Shown here piece after piece: positions 54,158 through 64,000 of a DNA stretch of 64,000 nucleotides (position 1 is its first letter; the number at the start of each line of letters is the position of its first letter). The notes below the pieces were generated by a model, which was not told the origin of the DNA, made no database searches, and saw nothing but the letters and a program-made list of their open reading frames with translations. Made by a program: the position numbers and the translations under genes. The DNA is from Cryptomeria japonica (taxonomy: Eukaryota; Streptophyta; Pinopsida; Cupressales; Cupressaceae): assembly GCF_030272615.1 (NCBI RefSeq), contig NC_081414.1:909795009-909859008 (forward strand), given 5' to 3'.

Positions 54158-57100
54158 TGTTGGGACTAATTAAAACTAAGTCAAGTTTATAGCCCCATTT
54201 CAAAAATTTGCCCGACATTTCCAAATGATTAAAATAAGTCAGTTTGAATGGCCTAGTTAGCAAGGGGGTAAAATGGAGTCGGTTGATTTTCAGAGGGTAA
54301 GGCTCGGGATTCATGTCCCACACCTTTCATTTGGCCTATGCAGTGATGTGCAACTTTCAGAATTTAGTTTGGATAAGTTTACTAGATACCCATTTCGAGG
54401 GGTGAGCTGAAAGTGCATTCTAGGTACAAGTGCAAATTTTATTAAGTAGCCTACTTTGGGTAATCCAAAATCTTTTTCCATGTTTATTATCATGAAGAAT
54501 TTCAAAATGGATTGAATTTTATGCATAAATGTGAGTCAACATACAAAATTTCAAGTCCTTATAAATCCGTTTGCTTAGTTTTCAAAGCTCAATCCGTTTG
54601 TAGTTTGTGATGTTTGCACAAGTGTAAAAATGTCCCAGTGAGCGTCATGTCAGAATGTTTGTTCCAGGCTAATGTTGGTATAAATGGTGAGCTACATTTC
54701 AAATTTCAAGCTTTTATCAATCCGTTTGATCGGTTTTCAAAAGGACTCATTTTGCCATCAAATTCAGTTATCCGCACTTCCAGTGTTAGATCAGTTAATG
54801 TAGCCATTTTGGTGAGCGTGCTGTTTGCATCCTGTCAGTCGGGTGATCGAACTGAGAATTCAAAGATTTAATATGTACTTAAAGGTACCTATGTTCCAAA
54901 TTTGAGAGTCTACGGAGGTCGTTTGATATTTTTGAGAAAGGCATCATGTGTTGCCAGAACATTGACTTCATCAGGTCCGCCGTGTCGACAAAACCAGTTG
55001 GCCATTTTCGGAAATTAATATCTCTTCGCTCGGGACTCATCTTGAGAAACCGTTTGGTAGATGTCATTCTTGTATATCAAAGTACATGCCTGTCAGATGG
55101 CGAGCTCCAGAAAGGTGTTTTGACAGGTTTGAAAATTACGTCTTCGCGATTAAATGCGAAAATTGTGGCGTAATTGCCTGAAGGTTGTAAAATGCGGATT
55201 AATGATCTGAAAACGATGCCGATCATTTCCAGAGGTATGTTTGAGGCCAGTGAAGCATTCCAGAGGCCAGTTGCTTGAAAATGAAATATTTTTTAGTCGG
55301 ACCCACTTTGGGGCCCGACTTGGCTCATGCCTGTGCATTAATTTTGTGCCAGAATCGTTTTCATTCCATGGAATTTCAAATTCTAGACATAATCGAGGAA
55401 GTGATTAATTCTATTGGCTTACTCAAGGTTGAATGTTCTACAGTGGTGTATTAGAGATTCCAAGTTTTTTTTAAAAAAAACTTATGCAATGGCTAGCAAG
55501 AGCCAAATTCCACAACTTTGCCAATTTCCCCCTTTGTTGTGCGTGGATTTTCAAGTGGTGTAGAGCATGTTGAAAAGGAAATAAAATCATACAAATGCAA
55601 TAGCTAGCATCCTCCCATGCTCATGTGGTGATGGAGAGGGGGCAACAGAAGGTGTTGGGCATGAAGTTAAAGAAAGGGGCAGCAAACAAAATCCCCATTC
55701 TCCTTGCTGTACGTGGTCTCCACATTCCCTCTTTGCTGTTGCTTGGCCCATTAGAGTTTGTAGACTACAGTAGAAGCACCCAAACAAATGCATTTGAGAC
55801 TACCAGCATGTTGAAATGCAACCCCCCTTTGCGTGACATGGGAAATGGTGGAAGAGGCATTTCAAAGGTTTTCAACCAAATGCTTTTGGCAGCAGTCCTC
55901 CATCTCCTACGTGGCTTTGACAAGTAGAGAAATGCCCCCTGTGTGGTGTTTGGGAGGAGAGACATCGAAGGTTTTGCAATCTCCTCTACTATGTGGTTTT
56001 TGAGCAGCATTCAAAATTTTTTATTTCAAATGTAAAGTGCAGCAAACAAGTTTTCAAAACTCCAGATTGACATGGAATTGGCAAATGGAAATGCCAATGA
56101 AACCTCTAGCATCCTCCCTTGTAGTGTGGCGTGGTTGGAAAGACCATCGAACCTCATGCAAATGTCAAAAAACGCCATTAAAGTCTCAGAAATCTTCAAA
56201 ATACACAGTCCCAGGCTTAATGTTTTAATCCCACATTGGCTGGGAAGTGTTATTTTTAAATATTTATAACCAAAGCTCCACGCATGTATAATGTCTAAAC
56301 CATAAAGGCTTTTGACAGATGGTGCCTATGGGCACCCAAGGCGGGCCCACGTGCGAGCACGCTTCTCGAGGTGACAGAGGAGTTGACTGGATGGTGACTA
56401 AGTGGACCCCATGCAAGCACGCTTCCCGAAGCAGACAGGCAAAATTTTGTACAGAAAGGTCGGGTTAACGAGTGACCAAGTTCGAGATGGATCGACGGTG
56501 TGCGCTATTTTGCGAAGGGAAGATGCACGCGAGTTAAACCAGTGAAATAGCGAATGTGAACGAGAGCCGTCCACGTATCATGATAGGTGGCAGTCCAGCA
56601 GGCAGGTCCTGGTGAGGTGGTGCACAGGTGGCAGTCCAGTGGCGATGACGTGGCGGCCAAGTGGCAGTGACGAAGCAGATGACGTGGCGATGATGAGGTG
56701 TCATCCCAGGTGGCATCCGGTCAACCCCATCCACCAATCGGAGGCCACCACGTGGCAAAAGCGTCAGGACCAAATGGAGGCAAAAATCAAAATTGAAATG
56801 AATAAATGATATAGTTCTGACTATATTAAATTTTGAAATATTTAAATGATTGAGCACAAATGGGAATTAATTCGTCTAGGGTCTAAATTTTGGTCAAAAT
56901 ATAAAGTAGTATATATCGCCGGAAAGCTCTCGGAGTGAGGAATCTGATTATGAGGTCAATTTTGACAAATGTGAGATATTTTGGAAAAGTTTCCATGGGA
57001 ACAAAATTCAGTTAGAGGGGAGACACTTGGCAATTTTCAGTTGTAGATTTGATTCTCTTCCCTCTCCTTCTTATTCCCCATTCTTCTCAATTGTAGGGGT

Positions 57101-57986
57101 TCCAGTTTTTGAGAGATTTGCTCCAAGGGAGAAATCTGAAATTGCAGGTTCCAGTAATAGCATCCTTTTATCAATGTAAATGACAATGTGTTCGTTTATG
57201 TTTTCAGTGTTGTCTTTACTGTAGGTTTTAGTTTCAGTTTGCAGGTTCACACATATGCAAGGCATGTGTGAGTTTCCATGAAATTGTCTCCAAAATGTAC
57301 TCAGATTCATATAATTTCATATTATCAAGGATAATTTGAGTTGTCTCTTTTAGATTCCTCTAAGAGTGTAATGTTGTCTTTTGGGTATTCTTCAAGGAAG
57401 GATTTAAATCCTAAAACCCAACATTAATGATTTTGAATGCATATTGTATATCTACATATAAGTATGGTTTTGTGACAGAGAAGAGGATTGTATTAATGTA
57501 AGGCATTGATACATGAAAATTTAATGTTGAAAAGAACTTGCATCTGAGATTTCTCATCCAGTTTTATGCATGACTCTGTGGCTTGGATAAGGCATTGGTC
57601 TCTTGTAATATTGAAAGGTTGTCAAAACACCATTTAAAAATCCAAAATCAGAATATCTTTTATATTTTATGTTATGTGGAAATGTCCCTCCATCTCATGA
57701 TTCAAAAATGATTAAGTGCAAGTGTGGATCTAGCCCATCTACAGTTACCTCTTAGTTTTTGAACCTTTTGAGATCCATTTGCTTTTGATTGATGTAGTCG
57801 TGTGTGTAATAGGTCCGATTAAATGCATCAAAGGTATACCCGCCTAGGTTTTGCAGAGCCTGAAGAGTAGAAGGATTCATATCCTTGTCATGTTGTCCAA
57901 GCCCTGAGGTGTTTCATTGATTGAGATTGGCTATCTCATAGATAGATTTGCAGGTATACTTGGGTTATCACTTTTGGTGAACAACA
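54158..57986 (+). repeat. E6 3' LTR
   Basis: 3829 bp, same ends as the 5' LTR. It carries an extra segment of about 51 bp near 55965-56015 and lacks a short repeat near 56616 relative to the 5' copy. The ACGTGGC boxes are retained (near 56647, 56681 and 56749). Confidence 0.92.
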
Positions 57987-57991
57987 CCCTC

Positions 57992-58706
57992 TAGGTTAAA
58001 TAATTTATTTATTTATCCTAAGTCTTCTTGTCACAATTAAATATTTATTTAATTGGCTAATTAATTCCTCCTCTTTTTGTAAATTAATCAATGAATGAAA
58101 AATTATTAATTAATTTACCTAATTTTTGTCAATTTCTAATTTCCTAATTTCCAAGTCATCTTTTCTAACCTAATTTTCTAATTTCTTCTGATTTCTATTT
58201 CTATTTTCAAATTCTTGTCATAACTTCTTGCATAGCAATTTGTCATAAATTGTCATAAATTGTCATAACTCCTTGCATAGCAATTTGTCATACACTTGTC
58301 ATAATTTTGCTATTCTTGATTTGAATTTCCATTCGAATCAATTTCATGCTAATCTTGTCTTTTCTCCAATTTGTCTATAAATTGGAGATTTCTTCAATCA
58401 AAAGATCCCGATCAATCAATCACGCTTCTAGTATCCTTACGCTGTCATCTCATCTTTGCTTTCATATTATGCTTATGCACTTGTAGGTGAGATCCACAAA
58501 ACAAAGCAATTTGAAGGAGAAAGAAGGACAATGGAGAATTCTTGAGGAGATATTCGCGTTTGCGATGGTTTGCATTTGAATTGAATGTCTTGTTTTCCAT
58601 GTATCTCTATTGAATGTAATTAGGATTTGTCATTGCAATCTAGTTTTTGTGATTGAACTAGTTTAATGTTTATATTGCTTTGATGCATTCTAAATTCCTA
58701 TCTACA
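57992..58706 (+). repeat. E7 5' LTR, right half with promoter
   Basis: AT-rich sequence with repeats of TTGTCATAA (58210-58310), a TATA box TATAAATT at 58376-58383 and LTR end CTATCTACA at 58706, six bases before the PBS. It completes the half at 45941-46518. Confidence 0.7.
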
Positions 58707-58711
58707 TTAAT

Positions 58712-58730
58712 TGGTGAACCTGATGTGAAC
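58712..58730 (+). other. E7 primer-binding site
   Basis: TGGTGAACCTGATGTGAAC; compare E5 TGGTGAACCCGACGTGAATC. The two internal differences are C-to-T at CpG positions. Confidence 0.7.
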
Positions 58731-60873
58731 TAACCCCTTAACCATGTTTTGAGTGCTTTTGAGCTATTTGCAGGTGAAAAACTCAAGAAACAGGGCAACT
58801 CGGAGCTCTCTAGGCACTTCTGTGCCTGTGTTGATGGGTTCTGCACCTATGTTGAGGCATTTTGTGCCTGTGTTGAGGCATTCTGCGCTTGTGTAAAAAA
58901 AAAAAAATAAATAAATAAAAAAATTCATTCTCTTTCTTGTATTTTGGTTTTCTTTAGTATTGATTCTCTGTGCAACACCTTGGCATTACGTGTGACAAAG
59001 ACTAAGAATTAAACTACTAACACATCTTATGCAAGTTCGCTAGTCAAAGACCAAACAAATCAAACTTCAAACTTAGTGATTTTGCAGGTTGCCTTATATT
59101 CCAACCAAACTTTGTGTTTGCAATTTTTAATTAGGCACCTAGTATGTTTGCTAAGTAGGATTAAATGAACATGTCTCCACTTTGCTTGTCAAGTTTGACA
59201 TTGGAGTAGGAGAGTATGCTCTCATCCTTCTTAGGGTGATCAGAAATCCAGATCTTCGATACCATTCTCATGTTTTGGATTGTTTGTTACCTTTAGAGGG
59301 TCTACCTTCCCGACCATTTGCTTTCTTTTGCAAGCAAGTGACAATCGTGAGAAGGGAACGACCCAAAGTGAGCACAGCTAGAGTACATTGGAATTCTAAC
59401 TCACTATAAATAAATACCTGATGGGCAAAAGCTTTGAAGGAAGGGTTACGTGGGAATTGTAGTTACTTGGGAAGTGATGACCCTTGGACTCTTTCTCATA
59501 TCAACATCTAAGTAGGGCCTCACGGTCTAAATCGTGCTTGCACGACTACATTTATTTGGTATCTTGGTGGGCTTATGTCTCAATCATGCTTGCGTGACAC
59601 CAAGGATTAGTGCTTAATAGAAATCCTTATTAAATACCTTGTATTTAGAGGCCAAAAATCCTTCTAGTTGCTTGAGAAGGAGGAGTTCGGATACTTGGAA
59701 GAGATACTAAGTTCGCCATGGGGAGATTTCCATGGGGACTGATGCTTGGCTGCCCTGAGAAGTGAGTGCCATGGAGGGGAGACTGTGGGGTCAAGAATCT
59801 ATGTATTCTCCTTGAATCTCATAATGAGTCTACCTCTCAAGTACCTACTGTCCTTACCTACCATAAGAAATGTGTGAATGAGCATGATTGTCTTGAGTCT
59901 AAGTTAAAATATCTTGTCTTCTTTGCTTGTCAAAAGTTGAGTTGTGTCTCATTTCAAAAACAAGATAAATTGATTCAAAACAAGGTTAAACACAAGAGTA
60001 TTTCATTCAACAAAGTTCAAAGCACCTTCAAACATGGTTGTCATACATTTTTCAAAATCTTGTCTCAGCATTCATGTCACTTAGATTTAGGTCCTCCATT
60101 GTCCATACTTAGGGCTTAGAGCATCATTCTTGCATTCCACTTGGTCCATTTCATTTAGGTGTCCATTTGCATGTCCTTATTAGGTTCTCATTTAGGTGTC
60201 CCCTTGCATGTCATTATTAGGTCCTCACTTAAGTGTCATATTGCATGTCCAACATTAGGTTCATCCTAGGTTTTCATTTTGCAAAGTCATTGTCAAGTAC
60301 TAAGGTTAGGTTTCACCTAGGTCATACTCCTTTGCATATCGATAAGGGTCATCCATTTGCATGTGTCCTCTTGCATTAGAGTAATACCATTTCATAATTC
60401 AACCTTAGGTTTTGTCTTAGGTTGACATTGTCATACATTTGCATTTGCATCTTTGTCCTCATAACATTAAGTCACATTTGCATACCCTAGGTCTCTTCAT
60501 TAAGCTTAGGTCATTATCATATCATATTAGGGTCATTTGCATAGTAATTGTCCCTTTTCATATAGTGTCAAAACTAGGTTTTGTCATACTTGAGTAATCC
60601 AAATCTTTGATAAACCCTAAGTCATTGTTAGGAAGTCTTGACCTTATCAAACTTTTGTCTTTTTGTCATCAATGTCATTTGGTCAAACCTAGCTTAGTAT
60701 CCAAGCATATAGGTGAGACATTGTCAATTTGTCCTATTGTCACTTGGTCCTTTTTTCCTTTGAGGTCTAGACATCATTTCAATTTCCTAAGGGTCTCATT
60801 TTTAGAATTGCATTCATGAGTTTGTCAAAATCTTGAAAAACAACAAAAACATTAAGTTGCATTGCATAGTGAC
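58731..60873 (+). other. E7 leader with two repeat zones
   Basis: 58815-58900 holds about four units of a 23-25 bp repeat built on GCACTTCTGTGCCTGTGTTG, followed by an A-rich run. 60140-60570 holds loose repeats of the words TTAGGT and TTGCATGTC, about 40-50 bp apart. Open frames at 59182-59409 and 59766-60119 show no known domain. Confidence 0.55.
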
Positions 60874-63594
60874 ATGTTTGTTGAAATGAGGTCTCAACCT
60901 TCTTACAAAGCCATGTCATCACAATTGAGCAGTCAATCATGTCAATCCAATCTCTACATGTCTCAAAACTTGGATCAAACTTATCATGATGATGTAAATG
61001 TCCAAATACAAAAACTAGAGGAGAAAATAGCTCAAGAAAATGAGATTTTGGAACAAAGAGTGAAAAACATTGAGAAGAATAGATCACAAATGTCCAAAAT
61101 GTTTCAAAAATTTCCAGGTCAAAATCCAAAGATTGAGCCAATTGATGTAAGATCTCTTCTTGAATGATCAGACACACCAGCTCTCCTCTCCCAAATAGAG
61201 ATGATGAAACAATTTCAAGAAAAGAGACAACATCAATTTCAACATTATGTGCCTCCACAAAAAGAACAAGAAGGTGTTTACTATCAATCAGATTTTCAAC
61301 CAATACAACGAATTGTTCAACATATACAACCAATGGTCCAATTTCAACAATATGTCCAACCAACTATACAATGTCCACAAATGGTTCAACCAATGGTGGA
61401 ATATCAATGTCAACAACCACAACCAAACATTCAAAAACAAAGGTTGCAGCACACACCAACCCAAGTTTCAAACATGTCAGAACAATTGAACCAAGTCCAA
61501 TATCAAAACATGACATCAGATCAGAACCAACTCCTTGCCAAACAAGTTCAAATTCCAGATACAACTATGTCAAAACCTCGAAAGAAAGGTGGCTTTATTG
61601 CAATGATCTTAAGGAAACTACCAAGTGAGTTCTTTGAGGAAGATCAAGATAATACAATTATGTCTAGCAATGCCTCATCCCCCCACAAACAAATTGACTC
61701 TCCAGTGGCATCTATCCCTACACCTTTAGAAGTTTCACAAGAACCTTCCATATTGTCCTCATCAAACAATACACCCAAGGATGAAATTATCCAAGGGCTA
61801 TCCATAATTGATTGCCACGATAATCCAATTCATGATGCACATCCTTGTCATGTTTTAGAAATACATGATCCAATGCCACCATGCACTTTATTGCCATTAC
61901 CTATTTTAGAGGACCCCATTCGAAGTCCCTCTTCCTCATATTCAAGAATTGATTCCTTGCCAGAATCCATCACAAACATTCAAATTCCATCCCCTTCATG
62001 CCAAAGCATTAATCCCTTGCCAAAATCCCCCATGCATATCCAAAGTCCAACCCCATGTCAAGAGGATAATTTAGAGCATGAAGAAACGTGTCATGAAATA
62101 GATGAAGATCAAGATCTTGAAACCTTATCATCCCATCCAATTGTTGACCAAGATCTTATTTCCCCAAACACTCACAATGATTCACTTATTCCTGTCAATT
62201 CTATCCAAGAACACAATATCCTTTTAAATCCCATTGGCATTCCACTTCCTAAGAAAGATCAAGATATCCCTTCCATCCTTTCCGATGATCCCATTAAAAG
62301 TCAAGAGAAAAGCACCTTTAAAGAGGATTCCAATGATCTTCCTCCTTGTCAAGATCAAATTATTCCTTTAAATCCTCCACAAGATACTTTTGTTCCTCCA
62401 TCTCCTTGTCTTAATGCTCCATATACACTCCAAGATCACATTTCTTTTGATGATCCCATTATTTTTCCCATTCCATCTCTTGAAGAGCCTATCATTGAAC
62501 CATGTCCACTACACAATCCTAGTCCCCCTAATGATCCTAATCCCCCTCATGATTCTAACATGTCAGTGCAAGATGTTCATGAACCCTCGACATGCATAAT
62601 GGGTTCTTCCACTTTGGTGCAATCCGATCCACTCCAAGATCTCATTATTTCTCTCATATCATATCCACCTCATAATGGACTCACATCTTCTTCCCAAAGA
62701 AAAGAGTATCCTACAAGTCAAGATATTCATAAAGGAAAAGGAGTAGACCTTCATGAGAAAGAACCCCTCCATATCAAAGAAGATCTTAAGGGTCATGTCT
62801 ACATAACTCACTCTCAAGACATTGGTATCCCTCCATCAAAATCAAAATATACACCTTCCCCATCATACTTTCCATCCATCTTAGGTCCTTATATCCCTTT
62901 ATCCTTTATGCAAGGTCAACAAAGGCACATATCCTTGAGTAAATTCCATCCATCCAAAAGAACTCCATTTCATTCATATCCATCCATGCATTCCTTTCCC
63001 CCTCCAAGCAATTTGGATGCCAAGTATAAAAGTCATAAGTCTAGCAATCCACATGTATTCAAGGATCAACATGTCCAATATAATCAACATGTCAAAACAA
63101 AGAACAATATGATCTATAAAGAAAAATAAATATCCAAAAGGCCACAAAGGCCCACTGAGCAAAATAAAGAAAAGTAAAAATATATATGGGTTCCTAAATC
63201 CCTTATGCAAGCAATTCACTCCAAGGAACCACAAAAGCATGAAACATCAAAAACCATGTGGATTCCCAAGAAGCTCCTTGAAGCACAAAAAGAAACATCC
63301 AACTTGGCATCCAAAGTTCCTATTCCTCCATCCAACCTTCTCAAATTTGTTCCTCCATCACATTCTTCATCCATTTTGGGCCCTTATGTCCCAAAATCCC
63401 AAGCTATTCCTCCATCCAAATCTCACAATCTAAGATCCATTTTTCCTCCATCAATCCACCACCCATCAAGGTGTGTTTCAATGTTGATCTTGCCTTCATT
63501 TCCATCCACTAAAGCCCAATTCTTCCAATACCCTATCCATTATCCAATGCATATTTTCCATCCTTCGATCCCTTTGATCCCATCCTTTGCATAA
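60874..63594 (+). pseudogene. E7 low-complexity Gln/Pro/Asp-rich reading frame, about 900 codons
   Basis: ATG at 60874; one phase to TGA/TAA breaks at 61165-61167, 63127-63129 and about 63175-63177, ending at TAA near 63592-63594. Order: an N-terminal coiled coil (VQIQKLEEKIAQENEILEQRVKNIEKN, residues about 45-70); a Gln-rich zone with VQPMV/QYVQP repeats; a short basic conserved-looking piece (KPRKKGGFIAMILRKLP, near 61570-61620); then 400 residues rich in Pro, Ser, Asp and Ile with repeated D-P-I and P-L-P words. It ends in WVPKSLMQAI and WIPKKLLEAQ repeats. No zinc knuckle, protease or RT. Position suggests a structural (gag-like) or accessory protein, but I do not recognise it. Confidence 0.6.
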
Positions 63595-64000
63595 ATCCTT
63601 GCCTTAATTTCATCTCTTTTTCCATGTCCTTATCCTACCAACGTCTTTGAGCATGTTTTTAAAGGTCATGGTCCATTTTTTTCAAGGCTACTATCCAAAA
63701 AAAAAGACGCTTGAGTCCTTCTTCCATCCCCTATCATGTGTCCATCTTCTATTGAAAAAGTCAAAAAAAAAAGTGAGAAAAAAAAGACAAGGAAAAAAAG
63801 TGAAGCAAAAATAATTCGTCCACTGGTGAAAACCTGGTAAACAGGTGCCTTGGGAAAGTACCATGATGAAAACATGGAAAACGGGCGTCATGCATAATCT
63901 ATGAACTTCTTGCACACCACACTTGGGGGCAGGTTTCCTCCTTTATATCCTATTGCCCTTCATTATCCTATCAAACCCCTGTCATTACCCTTCCTTGTCC
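63595..64000 (+). other. E7 sequence downstream of the long frame, with a repeated conserved block
   Basis: A-rich, then two 40-bp-spaced units, TGGTGAAAACCTGGTAAAC at 63824 and TGATGAAAACATGGAAAAC at 63864, joined by a CCTTGGGAAAGTACCA linker. The linker plus second unit matches the block downstream of E2 integrase (23875-23960). No ORF is supported in the last 400 bp. Confidence 0.6.

Larger units (their letters stand above)
46519..57986 (+). mobile_element. E6: gag-only LTR element with 3.8-kb LTRs, TSD CCCTC
   Basis: LTRs 46519-50316 (3798 bp) and 54158-57986 (3829 bp), TGTTGGG...GAACAACA, flanked by CCCTC (46514-46518 and 57987-57991). Internal 3.84 kb: PBS, leader, one 890-codon frame (gag plus acidic tail) and a short 3' UTR. 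There is no protease, RT or integrase, and no sign of their remains, so it resembles the terminal-repeat-with-GAG class of non-autonomous elements. The LTRs differ by scattered substitutions and an insertion of about 51 bp near 55965-56015. Confidence 0.92.
45941..64000 (+). mobile_element. E7: long-leader LTR element, split by E6, cut by window edge
   Basis: 5' LTR halves at 45941-46518 and 57992-58706, PBS TGGTGAACCTGATGTGAAC at 58712, a 2.1-kb leader, then a reading frame of about 900 codons (60874-63594) without recognisable gag, protease or pol. The PBS is the E2/E5 type with C-to-T changes at two CpG sites. A repeated block shared with the E2 3' UTR lies at 63824-63895, which suggests a Tat-related non-autonomous element. 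The left LTR edge is uncertain by about 10 bp because it meets a TA repeat. Confidence 0.7.

Noticed and set aside
59182-60119. Two open frames (75 and 117 codons) as E7 genes
   Set aside because: No motif, no conserved neighbour, and both lie in a repeat-rich leader upstream of the long frame.
60120-60600. Satellite DNA suggested by recurring TTAGGT and TTGCATGTC words
   Set aside because: The words recur at irregular distances with no fixed unit; treated as loose leader repeats. TTAGGT here is not a telomeric array.

Overview
This window is plant nuclear DNA, and nearly all of it is LTR retrotransposons and their remains. The evidence is Tat-type Ty3/Gypsy polyproteins with a second, plant-type RNase H, Ty1/Copia elements primed from initiator Met-tRNA, an L1-type LINE, AT-rich long LTRs and composite microsatellites. 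Kilobase-scale LTRs, heavy nesting and the absence of any recognisable host gene, rRNA or tRNA suggest a large-genome plant. A gymnosperm is a reasonable guess, but it is inference. Boundaries below come from TG...CA ends, primer-binding sites (PBS), polypurine tracts (PPT) and 5-bp target-site duplications (TSD) read directly from the sequence.

Layout. (1) 1-9827, minus: Tat-like element E1, cut by the window edge, with RT, G-patch, protease, gag, a 3-kb leader carrying arrays of a GCGCTA motif, a PBS and its 5' LTR. That LTR is also the 3' LTR of a second fragment, X (9828-11490), whose 3' UTR holds a hairpin, an antisense TATA box with a mini-exon, and a GCGCTA-type array in inverse orientation. 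(2) 11490-12090: Copia gag scrap. (3) 13085-14489 and 19298-19831, minus: an L1-type LINE split by Gypsy element E3 (14490-19297), which itself contains a solo LTR (15398-16540, TSD CATTT). (4) 19832-32083, minus: Tat element E2 (12.25 kb, TSD TATAT) with near-identical 1851-bp LTRs, two internal stops, and the PBS and front of gag missing. (5) A composite TA/CA microsatellite (32084-32269, 38938-39204, 43708-44030) split by Copia element E4 (32270-38937, TSD CATAC) and by E5 (39205-43707, TSD CATAT), a gene-less relative of E2 with almost identical 1775-bp LTRs. (6) 45150-45690: decayed Tat pol fragment. (7) 45941-64000, plus: element E7, whose 5' LTR is split by E6 (46519-57986, TSD CCCTC). 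E6 has 3.8-kb LTRs and a single gag-plus-acidic-tail reading frame but no pol.

How the parts relate. E2 and E5 are one family, opposite in orientation, sharing LTR, PBS type, PPT and 3' hairpin; E5 could move only with proteins from an intact relative. E1/X is a related family with another PBS. E7 shares the PBS type and a repeated block downstream of its long frame with E2. Almost every coding frame is in a single phase and broken only by nonsense codons, so none of these copies looks autonomous. By eye, relative ages from LTR divergence are E5 and E2 (youngest), then E6, then E4 and E3.

The least explained features are the inverse-oriented GCGCTA arrays flanking the E1/X family, the 3' hairpin whose arms change together between families, the duplicated LTR-end/PBS junction in E6, and the pol-less long frames of E6 and E7.
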